Part shown: positions 34,694-45,743 of the stretch, one piece after another
Layout of the letters: the number at the start of each line of letters is the position of its first letter
How positions within the stretch are numbered: the stretch's first letter is position 1
Assembly (NCBI RefSeq): GCF_001719165.1
Contig: NZ_CP017057.1
Coordinates: 1,798,001 to 1,862,000, forward strand
Source of the DNA: Erythrobacter litoralis
GTDB taxonomy: Bacteria; Pseudomonadota; Alphaproteobacteria; Sphingomonadales; Sphingomonadaceae
DNA length: 64,000 nt
Reading direction: 5' to 3'
The notes under the pieces: model-generated
Databases searched by the model: none
What the model was told of the DNA's origin: nothing
The model's input: only the letters and a program-made list of their open reading frames with translations
Made by a program: the position numbers and the translations under genes

Positions 34694-35749
34694 TCAGTCC
34701 TTCAGGATCTTGTCGATGGCCTCGCCGATGCGGACGGGACCGGGGAAATAGGCCCATTCGAGGCTGTGGGGATAGGGCGTGTCGAACCCGGTGACCCGCG
34801 TGACGGGTGCTTCGAGGTGATAGAAGCAGCGTTCGGTAACGAGCGCCGACAATTCCGCGCCGAAGCCGGAGGTGCGGGTCGCCTCGTGGACGATCAGGCA
34901 TTTTCCCGTCTTCTCCACAGACTTTTCCACAGCCTCGATGTCGAGCGGAACGAGCGTCCTGAGGTCAAGGATGTCGGCATCAACACCCTTCTCCTTCGCC
35001 ACGGCTTCCGCAACATGGACCATCGTACCGTAGGCAAGGATGGTGAGCTCCTCGCCCTCGGCCACAAGACGCGCCTTACCCAGCGGGATGCGGTAATACC
35101 CTTCGGGAACGACGCTTTGCGGGTGCTTCTTCCAGGGTTCGACCGGGCGATCGTAGAAGCCCGAGAACGGCCCGTTGTAGATCCGCTTGGGCTCGAAGAA
35201 GATCACCGGGTCGTTATCCTCGATCGCCGCGATCAGGAGGCCCTTTGCGTCATAGGGCGTGGACGGGATCACCGTCTTCAACCCGGAGACATGGGTGAAC
35301 AGGCTTTCAGGCGACTGCGAATGGGTCTGCCCGCCGAAGATCCCCCCGCCAAAGGGCGATCGCACCGTCATTGGGGCAATGAATTCCGCCGCCGATCGAT
35401 AACGCAGCCGCGCTGCCTCCGAAATGAGCTGGTCGAGGCCGGGATAGATGTAATCGGCGAACTGGATTTCCGGCACGGGGCGCAGGCCATATGCGCCCAT
35501 CCCCACCGCGACGCCGATGATCCCGCATTCGGAGATCGGCGTGTCGAACACCCGGGTTCGCCCGTGCTTTTCCTGGAGGCCCGCAGTGCAGCGGAAGACG
35601 CCGCCGAAATAGCCGACATCCTCGCCCATCACGATCACGTCCGGATCGCGTTCGAGCATGATGTCGAGCGCCTCGTTGATCGCCTCGATCATGTTGATGC
35701 GGCGTTCGGTTGTCTCTGCGGCCACGTCCTGCTTCGCTTCGGCGCTCAT
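34694..35749 (-). CDS. bkdA2: Branched-chain 2-oxoacid dehydrogenase E1 component, beta subunit
   Basis: 351 residues from ATG 35749, which overlaps the E1alpha stop (ATGA); longer frames merely run through E1alpha. Pyrimidine-domain features are VMGEDVGYFGGVFRCTAGLQ, FDTPISECGIIGVAVGMGAYG, EIQFADYIYPGLDQL and SPFGGGIFGGQTHSQSPE. E1alpha and E1beta form the ThDP-dependent tetramer that decarboxylates branched-chain 2-oxoacids and acylates the E2 lipoyl group. It is the middle gene of the three-gene operon. Confidence 0.92.
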   Translation of the reverse strand: MSAEAKQDVAAETTERRINMIEAINEALDIMLERDPDVIVMGEDVGYFGGVFRCTAGLQEKHGRTRVFDTPISECGIIGVAVGMGAYGLRPVPEIQFADYIYPGLDQLISEAARLRYRSAAEFIAPMTVRSPFGGGIFGGQTHSQSPESLFTHVSGLKTVIPSTPYDAKGLLIAAIEDNDPVIFFEPKRIYNGPFSGFYDRPVEPWKKHPQSVVPEGYYRIPLGKARLVAEGEELTILAYGTMVHVAEAVAKEKGVDADILDLRTLVPLDIEAVEKSVEKTGKCLIVHEATRTSGFGAELSALVTERCFYHLEAPVTRVTGFDTPYPHSLEWAYFPGPVRIGEAIDKILKD

Positions 35750-37050
35750 CGATTGGGCCCCTTCTCGCCGAACTTCTTGATCCGCTCGCGCGTGGCCTGC
35801 TCGGCCTGTTCCTTGAGATGCCAGGGCAGTTCCTCGAACACGTCCTCGAACATGGTGCGGAACGGCTGGTGGAGGCCGTGGCCGAGAATGCCGTTTTTCT
35901 CGGCCTCCTTGGTCACTTCCTTGACCTGTTCGGCGCATTCCTTGTCCATCGCTGCCTGGCGATCTTCGTCCCATTCGCCGATCGCGATGAGATGGTCCCT
36001 GAGCCGCTTCACGGGATCGCCCAAAGGCCAGTCCTCCCGCTCCTGCGCGGAGCGGTAGCCCGACGGATCGTCCGAGGTCGAATGGCCCTCGGCACGGTAG
36101 GTGAAATATTCGATCAGGGTCGGCCCCTTGTTCGCCCGCGCCCGGTTCGCCGCCCACAACTGGCTGGCATAGCAGGCGAGCGGGTCGTTCCCGTCCACCC
36201 TCAGCCCCGCAAGTCCATAGCCGAGCGCGCGCGCGGCGAAGGTCGTCCGCTCCGCCCCGGCAAAGCCCGAGAAGCTCGAAATCGCCCACTGGTTGTTGAT
36301 GACATTGAGGATAACCGGTGCATTGTAGACCGTCGCGAATGTGCAGGCGCTGTGGAAATCGCCTTCTGCGGTGGATCCCTCGCCCACCCAGGTCGCAGCG
36401 ATCCGGCTGTCGCCCTTGATCGCGCTCGCCATCGCCCAGCCGACCGCCTGCGGGGTCTGGGTCGCGAGATTGCCGGAGATGCTGAAGAAGCTGTGTTCGC
36501 GGCTCGAATACATGATCGGCAGCTGGCGGCCCTTCAGCTTGTCGCCCTTGTTCGAATAGATCTGGTTGATCATCTCGATCAGGGGATAACCGCGCGCGAT
36601 CAGGATGCCCTGCTGGCGGTAACTGGGGAAAACCATGTCGTCAGAGGCGAGCGCCATCGAGGTCGCGATGCTGGTCGCCTCCTCGCCGGTGCACTTCATG
36701 TAGAAACTGGTCTTGCCCTGCCTCTGCCCGCGAAACATGCGTTCATCGAATGCCCGGGTCATCGCCATGTGGCGCAGCATGGTGCGCAGGGTTTCGGGAT
36801 CGAGCTTCGGATCCCAGGGGCCATGCGCCCTGTCGTCATCGCCCAGCACGCGGATCAGGTCGTAGGCGAGTCCGGTCATTTCGGACGGATGCGCGCCCTC
36901 GTCCGGCCGGGGCTGCGAGCCCGCCTCGCCGATATCGAGATCGGAGAAATCGACCGGATCGCCCGGGCGGGATTTCGGCTCGGGCACGTGCAGTGCGAGC
37001 GCGGGGCGGTTGTCCCCGCCCCGGGGCGGTTTGTCGGCCGGATCGGCCAT
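35746..37050 (-). CDS. bkdA1: Branched-chain 2-oxoacid dehydrogenase E1 component, alpha subunit
   Basis: 434 residues from ATG 37050; an in-frame ATG at 37104 adds an Arg-rich start of doubtful value. Family elements are RAFDERMFRGQRQGKTSFYM, FPSYRQQGILIARGYP, the ThDP-motif region WVGEGSTAEGDFHSACTFAT followed by NVINNQWAIS, and the regulatory-loop sequence RAEGHSTSDDPSGYR. An N-terminal polar extension of about 60 residues precedes the catalytic part. First gene of bkdA1-bkdA2-bkdB. The complex degrades Val, Leu and Ile oxo-acids and supplies branched acyl-CoA. Confidence 0.92.
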   Translation of the reverse strand: MADPADKPPRGGDNRPALALHVPEPKSRPGDPVDFSDLDIGEAGSQPRPDEGAHPSEMTGLAYDLIRVLGDDDRAHGPWDPKLDPETLRTMLRHMAMTRAFDERMFRGQRQGKTSFYMKCTGEEATSIATSMALASDDMVFPSYRQQGILIARGYPLIEMINQIYSNKGDKLKGRQLPIMYSSREHSFFSISGNLATQTPQAVGWAMASAIKGDSRIAATWVGEGSTAEGDFHSACTFATVYNAPVILNVINNQWAISSFSGFAGAERTTFAARALGYGLAGLRVDGNDPLACYASQLWAANRARANKGPTLIEYFTYRAEGHSTSDDPSGYRSAQEREDWPLGDPVKRLRDHLIAIGEWDEDRQAAMDKECAEQVKEVTKEAEKNGILGHGLHQPFRTMFEDVFEELPWHLKEQAEQATRERIKKFGEKGPNR

Positions 37051-37167
37051 AGAGGCGCTCTCCCAAAAGAGTGAAGCGGGTCGCCGCACGCACGCAGCGA
37101 TCATTGCTTGCGCGTGAAAGTTTATTTCAGCGTCGGAAGGCGGTCAAGCTCGGGACGAGCCAGCGGC

Positions 37168-38139
37168 TCACACCGCAACAGGTGCCTTGATCGGCGGCTG
37201 CGGGGCGTAATCATGGACCACGAAATCCTCGATTCCATAGTCGAAAATTGTCGGAGGCCGTCGCACGATCTCCAGCCTCGGATGCCCGTTCGGCTCGCGC
37301 GAGAGCTGTTCGGTGATCAGATGCGCGTGGTTCAGATAGAGATGGACGTCCCCGCCCATCCACACAAGCTCGCCCGGGTCCATGTCGACCTGTTGTGCGA
37401 TCATCCGGGTGAGCAGAGCCGCCGACCACAGGTTGAACGGCAGGCCGAGCGCGACGTCGCAGCTGCGCTGGTAGAGAACGCAGTTGAGCCGCGCAGCTTT
37501 CCCCTCGCCCCCGCGATCTTCGGCGACATGGAACTGATAGGTCTTGTGGCAGGGCGGGAGTGCCATCCGATCGAGTTCGGCGACGTTCCAGCCTTCGATG
37601 ATGTGGCGGCGACTGGCAGGGTTCGTGCGCAGGCTTTCCACCACGTCGGCGACCTGGTTGATCCCCGGCCCCTGTTCATACAGCCCGTCCTTTCGATAGC
37701 GGAAGGTGGGCCAGTCGACCCATTGCTTGCCATAGACGGGCCCGAGGTCGCCCCAGCGCTTAGCGAAAGCTTCGTCTTCGGCGATCCTCTCGACAAACGC
37801 GTCGAGCGCGATGTCATCGCCCGTTTCGCGGACATAGCGCGCGTGAGGCCATTCGTTCCAGATCTTCACGCCCTGCAGGACGAGCGGGCGGATATTGGTG
37901 TCGCCGGTGAGGAACCACAGCATCTCGCGCGTGGCAGTCTTCCAATAGACCCGCTTGGTGGTGAGCAGCGGCATCGCCCCGCCCTCGAGGTCGAAGCGCA
38001 GTTGCGCCCCGCAGATCGAGCGCGTGCCCACGCCCGTGCGATCGGCCCGTTCGCTGCCGCCGTCCCAGATGCGGCGCATCAGATCGAGATATTGTCGTTC
38101 GTAATGGGGCGAAGAATCGGGATGCGGGACGCTTTCCAT
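37168..38139 (-). CDS. thyA: Thymidylate synthase
   Basis: 323 residues from ATG 38139. It methylates dUMP to dTMP using 5,10-methylene-THF. The nucleophile is Cys197 in MALPPCHKTYQF; DRTGVGTRSICG, the QRSCD-like VLYQRSCDVALGLPFN and GDVHLYLNHAHLI are also clear. It is longer than the 264-residue E. coli enzyme because of an insertion at about 105-160 (DDIALDAFVERIAEDEAFAK and beyond), as in some other bacterial ThyA. It lies 117 bp beyond the start of bkdA1. Dihydrofolate reductase is not present here. Confidence 0.95.
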   Translation of the reverse strand: MESVPHPDSSPHYERQYLDLMRRIWDGGSERADRTGVGTRSICGAQLRFDLEGGAMPLLTTKRVYWKTATREMLWFLTGDTNIRPLVLQGVKIWNEWPHARYVRETGDDIALDAFVERIAEDEAFAKRWGDLGPVYGKQWVDWPTFRYRKDGLYEQGPGINQVADVVESLRTNPASRRHIIEGWNVAELDRMALPPCHKTYQFHVAEDRGGEGKAARLNCVLYQRSCDVALGLPFNLWSAALLTRMIAQQVDMDPGELVWMGGDVHLYLNHAHLITEQLSREPNGHPRLEIVRRPPTIFDYGIEDFVVHDYAPQPPIKAPVAV

Positions 38140-38249
38140 GACAAAAAGCCATAGCGGCCAATTGCCCGCTTGCCACCCCGCCCTGTCCCACCTATAGCGC
38201 GCGCCTTGCCTCGACCCGCGGGTGAGCGAATCCGCGGGGCCGACACGGT

Positions 38250-38326
38250 CGGGGAGTAGCTCAGCCTGGTAGAGCACTGTCTTCGGGAGGCAGGGGCCGG
38301 AGGTTCGAATCCTCTCTCCCCGACCA
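38250..38326 (+). tRNA. tRNA-Pro (anticodon CGG)
   Basis: 77 nt. The acceptor CGGGGAG pairs with CTCCCCG; the anticodon stem CTGTC/GGCAG encloses loop TTCGGGA with CGG. A normal T-arm (GGAGGTTCGAATCCTC) and an encoded CCA are present. It is divergent from thyA, 110 bp away. Confidence 0.96.
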
Positions 38327-38384
38327 GTTTCCGCCGCTTGCGCATGCAATCCGTCCGCATCGATCCGGTCGCATGCCGGAATTC

Positions 38385-39503
38385 CTATCCGATCGCCGCG
38401 GCAAGGTGCTCGAAGCCCTCCGCGAATTCGCTCTTGAAGTCCTGCACCACGCCGCCCGCGCTCCTGATTTCGGTGACGAGACCCACGCCCTGTCCAACGA
38501 AATAGGAGCACAGCTCCCTTGCTTTGGGATTGCCGTTCACCGCGGCCTTGTCGATCGCCCGCAGGACCGGTTCGCTCAGCAGCATCATCAGCGGCATCGG
38601 CAGGGCTGGCAGCCCTGCTTCCTCCCAACGTGCATGCCAGCCCGAGCGCAGCTGGCGGGAATATTTTCCGGTCCGGTATTTGGAACGGATCGTGTCGCGG
38701 CTCGATGCGGCGATCATCTTCTCGCGAAAGACTTCGTGAGTCTCGGCCTCGGTGGTGGCGAGCCAGACGCTGCCGCACCACGCGCCGGCCGCGCCCATCG
38801 CCATCATGCCGGCCATCTGCCGCCCGTTCATGATGCCCCCCGCCGCGAGCACCGGTATGTCGGCGCGCGCGCGTTCGACCGCGTCCAGCACTTCGGGGAC
38901 GAGTACAATCGTGCTTACCTCGCCGCAATGTCCTCCGCCTTCCCCGCCCTGCGCGATAAGGATGTCGACCCCGGCCTCGATCTGCTTGATAGCGTGCTCC
39001 TTGGCCCCCACCAGCGCCGCCACCGGGATGCCGTGCCTGCGGCCCGCCTCGATCATTTCCGGGGGCGCGGTGCCGAGCGCATTGGCGATGAGCCTTACCG
39101 GGTGGTTGAAGCTGACCTCGAGCAATTCCTGCCCGAGCGAGGTGTTGGGCCGCGCCGAGCCAGGCACGGGACCGGCCTCCTCCAGTTCGACCCCGGCATC
39201 GGCCAGCAGCCTTGCGGTCATGTCGCGATATTCCGACGGGATGGCCGCAAGGATCTCCTGCGTGGTTATCGACTGGTCGACGGCCTGCACTTCGGGAATG
39301 AGGACATCGACGCCATAGGGCTTGCCCTCGACATGGTCGTCGATCCAGCGCAGTTCCGTCTCGAGCTGCTCGGGCGTGTAGCTGACCGCGCCGAGCACTC
39401 CGAAACCGCCCGCGCGGCTGACCGCGGCGACCACGTCGCGGCAATGCGAAAACGCGAAGAGCGGGAATTCGCATCCCACCATTTCCGTCATTCTGAACGG
39501 CAT
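38385..39503 (-). CDS. Nitronate monooxygenase family flavoprotein
   Basis: 372 residues from ATG 39503, which follows GGGAGGG at ideal spacing; the in-frame ATG 39521 is less likely. It is a TIM-barrel FMN protein of the nitronate monooxygenase/2-nitropropane dioxygenase family: VVAAVSRAGGFGVLGAVSY, DILIAQGGEGGGHCGEVST with the family His, then VLAAGGIMNGRQMAGMMAMGA and a GAWCGSVWLATTE strand. Such enzymes oxidise nitronates such as propionate 3-nitronate to aldehydes or oxo-acids; other oxidations are possible. The ATG codes for MPFRMTEMVGCEFPLF, a normal family start. Confidence 0.88.
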   Translation of the reverse strand: MPFRMTEMVGCEFPLFAFSHCRDVVAAVSRAGGFGVLGAVSYTPEQLETELRWIDDHVEGKPYGVDVLIPEVQAVDQSITTQEILAAIPSEYRDMTARLLADAGVELEEAGPVPGSARPNTSLGQELLEVSFNHPVRLIANALGTAPPEMIEAGRRHGIPVAALVGAKEHAIKQIEAGVDILIAQGGEGGGHCGEVSTIVLVPEVLDAVERARADIPVLAAGGIMNGRQMAGMMAMGAAGAWCGSVWLATTEAETHEVFREKMIAASSRDTIRSKYRTGKYSRQLRSGWHARWEEAGLPALPMPLMMLLSEPVLRAIDKAAVNGNPKARELCSYFVGQGVGLVTEIRSAGGVVQDFKSEFAEGFEHLAAAIG

Positions 39504-39666
39504 ATTTTCCCTCCCGAACATACTCCCCGATCAAGCCTGAACTAGGACAGGTCTGCGATCTTTTCCAGCAGCCCCGCCGCCAACCGCGCCGCAAGCCATG
39601 GCGCACCACGCGAGGCCGATGCTACCGGGCGATCATACGCCAAACAGCCAGCGAGGTATCGCAGCC

Positions 39667-40437
39667 ATGACGCATCCCGTTCTGGTCGAGGACGAAGGCC
39701 CGGTCCGCATCGTGACCATCAATCGCCCTGAGCGGCGCAATCCTGTCGATCGCGACACGGCCGCAGCGCTCGCAGAGGCATTTCGCACCTTCGACAAGGA
39801 TCCGGCGGCTCTCGTCGCGGTCCTTCAAGGTGCCGGAGGCACGTTCTGCGCCGGCGCCGATCTGAAAAGCTTCGCCGAGGGCGCCGGCAACCGGGTCAGC
39901 CCTGATGGCGACGGGCCCATGGGACCGACGCGCCTTGCGCTGTCGAAACCCGTCATCGCTGCGGTATCCGGCCATGCGGTCGCAGGCGGGCTTGAACTCG
40001 CCTGCTGGTGCGATCTGCGGGTGGTCGAAGAAGACGCCGTGTTCGGCGTGTTCTGTCGCCGATGGGGCGTGCCGCTGATCGACGGGGGCACTGTCCGGCT
40101 GCCGCGCATCGTCGGACGCGGGCGAGCGCTCGACATGATCCTCACCGGACGACCGGTTGGCGCCGAAGAGGCTCGAGACATCGGGCTCGCCACCCGCGTT
40201 GTCGCGAAGGGGAGCGCGCTTGAGGAGGCAGTCGCGCTGGCCCGGGAAATCGCCCGCTTTCCCCAGGCGACGATGCGATCCGACCGGCAGTCGCTTTATC
40301 TCGGCGAAGCTCTGGAGGTCGAGGCGGCGATGGCGATCGAGCTCGAACTCGGCATCGGCAACCTCGAGGAAGGCCGTGCGGGCGCCGGGCGATTTTCCGC
40401 CGGGCGCGGCCGGGCGGGAGATTTCGAGGACATCTAG
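39667..40437 (+). CDS. Crotonase-fold (enoyl-CoA hydratase family) protein
   Basis: 256 residues from ATG 39667. The oxyanion-hole regions are intact: GAGGTFCAGADLKSF and AAVSGHAVAGGLELACWCD. However the segment that normally carries the two catalytic glutamates reads VFCRRWGVPLIDGGTVRLPR followed by RALDMILTG, with no Glu at the first position and Asp at the second. So it is unlikely to be a classical hydratase and may act on another CoA ester, for example as isomerase, decarboxylase or hydrolase. It is divergent from the nitronate monooxygenase gene. The C-terminus is Gly/Arg-rich. Confidence 0.83.
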   Translation: MTHPVLVEDEGPVRIVTINRPERRNPVDRDTAAALAEAFRTFDKDPAALVAVLQGAGGTFCAGADLKSFAEGAGNRVSPDGDGPMGPTRLALSKPVIAAVSGHAVAGGLELACWCDLRVVEEDAVFGVFCRRWGVPLIDGGTVRLPRIVGRGRALDMILTGRPVGAEEARDIGLATRVVAKGSALEEAVALAREIARFPQATMRSDRQSLYLGEALEVEAAMAIELELGIGNLEEGRAGAGRFSAGRGRAGDFEDI

Positions 40438-40452
40438 CGCGAAGGGATCGCG

Positions 40453-41208
40453 CTAAAGCCCGGCGAGAAGCCGCAGGCCAACGATCATGACGAGCAGTGC
40501 GGTGAGCCACCTGATCCAGCGGCCCGGCAGGAATCGCAGCGCGAGCAGGCTTCCCGCCTGCCCCCCGATCACCACCGCGAGCAGCAGGGGAAGTCCCGCA
40601 CCGATGGCAGTGCCGAACGCTTCGGGACCGCGCTTGACCAGCTGGCCGGCGAGGCCGAAGAGCGAATTGACAAGGATGAAAAAGCTCGCAGTCGCGGCAA
40701 TCGCCCGCGCCTCGCGCCAGCGGGTCAGGTGCAGCAGCGGGGCGAGGAAGATACCGCCACCGATCCCGACCAGCCCGGCAAGATAGCCTAGCGGCGCGGC
40801 AAGGACCGGCATTGCCCGGGCCCCGCGAGAAGGTTCCTCGGCGCGCACCTCGCTCAGCGGAAGCAGCATAGTGATACCGGTGAGGACGAGGCTCCCCCCA
40901 AGCAAGGCAAGGAACGTCGTCCGGTCGATCGGGGTCAAGCCGCCGAAAAACGCCGCGGGGGCCGCCAGAGCGGTGACGAGCGCCGCCCCGCGCCATGGCA
41001 ACACGCCCGCCCGGGCAAAGCGCAGGGTCGATCCCGCCACGACCAGGATGTTGCAGGCAAGCACAAGCAGCGGAAGCAGGCGGTAATCGAGCCCCGACAG
41101 CGCAAGCAGCGCCGCATAGGTCGATCCGCCGCCGAACCCGACGCTCGCATAAAGCAGCGCGGTCGCGGCGAAGGCGAGGACGAGCAGGATCGGAACCGCG
41201 CCGATCAC
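40453..41208 (-). CDS. Sulfite exporter TauE/SafE family membrane protein
   Basis: 251 residues with about eight hydrophobic segments. The paired family motifs are visible: VGFGGGSTYAALLALSGLDYR in the first half and LVGIGGGIFLAPLLHLTRWR in the second. TauE/SafE proteins move sulfur-containing anions such as sulfite or sulfoacetate, or other organic anions, across the inner membrane. The 3' ends of this gene and the crotonase-like gene face each other, 15 bp apart. It lies 35 bp after secA on the same strand. The substrate is unknown. Confidence 0.87.
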   Translation of the reverse strand: MIGAVPILLVLAFAATALLYASVGFGGGSTYAALLALSGLDYRLLPLLVLACNILVVAGSTLRFARAGVLPWRGAALVTALAAPAAFFGGLTPIDRTTFLALLGGSLVLTGITMLLPLSEVRAEEPSRGARAMPVLAAPLGYLAGLVGIGGGIFLAPLLHLTRWREARAIAATASFFILVNSLFGLAGQLVKRGPEAFGTAIGAGLPLLLAVVIGGQAGSLLALRFLPGRWIRWLTALLVMIVGLRLLAGL

Positions 41209-41243
41209 ATCCCCCGCCCGCTACCGGTTACGCTTCCGCCGCC

Positions 41244-44006
<2,763 letters not shown>

Positions 44007-44029
44007 GGATCGAAACCTGCGTTTGGCAT

Positions 44030-44113
44030 CGGTCCCATGGCGCGGGACCGGAGAATATCGGGGAAGGGTTCGCGCCATCTACGGACGCGCGGGTGCCTGC
44101 CGCGCGGGCAGGC
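44030..44113 (-). promoter_or_regulatory. Two hairpins in the leader between the small secreted-protein gene and secA
   Basis: Hairpin near secA: CGGTCCC/GGGACCG at 44030-44050, 7-bp stem and 7-nt loop, ending 23 bases before the secA start. Distal hairpin: GCCTGCC/GGCAGGC at 44095-44113, 7-bp stem and 5-nt loop. The secA ribosome-binding sequence GCAGG could pair instead with the CCTGC of the distal hairpin, giving mutually exclusive folds. Confidence 0.5.
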
Positions 44114-44131
44114 GTAACTGTGGCCGGAAGC

Positions 44132-44437
44132 CTATTCGAGCGCGCGCTCGACCCCCATCAGGACCGGCATGCGCAGCACGCGCGGGCGCGGCACGGGCGA
44201 GGTCCGCCGGGTCTCACGGCAGCGCCGTGCGGCCTTGTCGGGCGCATCGAGGCGCTTCGCCGGAAGATGGGCGCGGCTTTCTGCCGCCTCGGCGGAAGCG
44301 CCGATATTGCAGGCCGCAAGCGGGCCGGCCGACGACGCATGCGCCGTGCCGCTGAGCGCGGCAAGGCCCGAAAGCAGGGCCAGGAGGGCGAGAATATGAC
44401 GCGTCATCGCCCGCGCAAATAGGCACTTTTGCCGCAT
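44132..44437 (-). CDS. Small secreted protein upstream of secA; candidate SecM-like secretion monitor
   Basis: 101 residues from ATG 44437, which has GAGG seven bases upstream; ATG 44407 is the alternative. A 14-residue polar N-region (MRQKCLFARAMTRH) leads into a strong signal sequence ILALLALLSGLAALSGTAHA. The short mature part has two cysteines and an Arg/Pro-rich end containing PVPRPRVLRMPVLMGVERAL. It reads in the secA direction, 125 bp before it. E. coli SecM is likewise a small secreted protein with a long signal sequence, encoded directly before secA, whose C-terminal arrest peptide tunes secA translation. No E. coli-type arrest sequence is seen, so the role is inferred from position and shape. 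Confidence 0.7.
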   Translation of the reverse strand: MRQKCLFARAMTRHILALLALLSGLAALSGTAHASSAGPLAACNIGASAEAAESRAHLPAKRLDAPDKAARRCRETRRTSPVPRPRVLRMPVLMGVERALE

Positions 44438-44516
44438 ACGTCCACCTCGCAAGCTCAATCGCAGCGCAATATTGCGCCGTTTACTCGCGTGCTGGCGGGG
44501 GTTAAGCGCGCCTCTC

Positions 44517-45743
44517 ATGGACCTCGATTCCTCGCCCCTCGCCCTTCCCTTCCCCGACATGCCCGCGATTTCCGGGGTGCGTCTGCGCGCCGTACAAGCG
44601 CGATACAAGGACTGGGACCGGGCCGATCTCACCTTTGCCGAATTCGCCCCGGGAACCAGCCTCGCGGGTGTCTTCACGAAAAGCGCCTGCGCCTCGAGCG
44701 AGGTGGAACTCGGCCGGACGCAGGTCAAGGCGGGCGCGGCACGGGCGTTGATCGTCAATGCAGGCAATTCCAATGCCTTCACCGGATATCGAGGGCGCGA
44801 GGCGGTCGAGGCGATCCAGTCCCAGGTCGCAGAGGCGCTGGGCTGCACGCCATCGCAGGTGCTTGTCTCATCCACCGGTGTGATCGGCGTGCCGCTGCCC
44901 AAGGAGAAGGCGCGTGCCGGGATCGAAGCGGCGCTGGAGGCGAAGGAATGCGGTTGGGAGGACGCGGCGCAGGCGATCTCCACCACCGACACTTTTCTCA
45001 AGGGTGCACATGCAAGTGCTATGCTCGGCGAAACCCGTGTCGATCTATGCGGCATCGTCAAGGGGTCGGGGATGATCGCGCCCGACATGGCGACCATGCT
45101 CGGCTATGTCTTCACTGATGCGGACGTTGCGCCCGGTTTCCTGCAGGAGGCGCTGGAACGCGCCAATGCCGAGACGTTTTCCTGCATCACCGTCGACGGC
45201 GACACCTCGACCAGCGACACGGTCCTGGTCTTCGCAACGGGCAAGGCCGGCAACCGCCGGATCGAGGACTGGAACAGCCCCGGCGCAGATGCCTTCGCCG
45301 CGGCACTGGCAGATGTCTGCCGCCGCCTCGCCCATCTCGTCGTGCGGGACGGGGAAGGCGCGTCGAAATTCATCACCGTGCGCGTGGCGGGCGCTGCCAG
45401 CAACGAAAGCGCGCGCCGCATCGGGCTCGCCATCGCCAATTCGCCGCTGGTCAAGACCGCGATCGCAGGCGAGGACGCGAACTGGGGCCGGGTGGTGATG
45501 GCGGTCGGCAAGGCGGGCGAACCGGCGGACCGCGACCGGCTCTCGATCGCGTTCGGTGGCATCTGGACCGCGCGCGAGGGCAATCCGGCCGAGGATTACG
45601 ACGAGGCCCCGGTGGCCGAACATCTCAAGGGACGCGACATCGATCTCGCCGTCGACCTCGGCATCGGCGAAGGCCGCGCCACGGTTTGGACCTGCGACCT
45701 CACCCACGGCTACATCTCGATCAATGCGGATTACCGTTCATGA
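44517..45743 (+). CDS. argJ: Bifunctional glutamate N-acetyltransferase/ornithine acetyltransferase
   Basis: 408 residues from ATG 44517. ArgJ moves the acetyl group from N-acetylornithine to glutamate in the cyclic arginine pathway, and some members also use acetyl-CoA. The self-cleavage site that makes alpha and beta chains is in KGSGMIAPDMATMLGYVFTD, with Thr193 the expected nucleophile. VNAGNSNAFTG, SSTGVIG and the end THGYISINADYRS are typical. Its stop overlaps the next gene start (ATGA). It is divergent from the small gene before secA, separated by 79 bp. Confidence 0.95.
   Translation: MDLDSSPLALPFPDMPAISGVRLRAVQARYKDWDRADLTFAEFAPGTSLAGVFTKSACASSEVELGRTQVKAGAARALIVNAGNSNAFTGYRGREAVEAIQSQVAEALGCTPSQVLVSSTGVIGVPLPKEKARAGIEAALEAKECGWEDAAQAISTTDTFLKGAHASAMLGETRVDLCGIVKGSGMIAPDMATMLGYVFTDADVAPGFLQEALERANAETFSCITVDGDTSTSDTVLVFATGKAGNRRIEDWNSPGADAFAAALADVCRRLAHLVVRDGEGASKFITVRVAGAASNESARRIGLAIANSPLVKTAIAGEDANWGRVVMAVGKAGEPADRDRLSIAFGGIWTAREGNPAEDYDEAPVAEHLKGRDIDLAVDLGIGEGRATVWTCDLTHGYISINADYRS

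Noticed and set aside
36290..37050. Upstream extension of the E1beta frame and similar long N-terminal extensions (addB, prsR, prsK)
   Set aside because: They run out of frame through the neighbouring real gene; internal starts with stop/start overlaps give normal family lengths.
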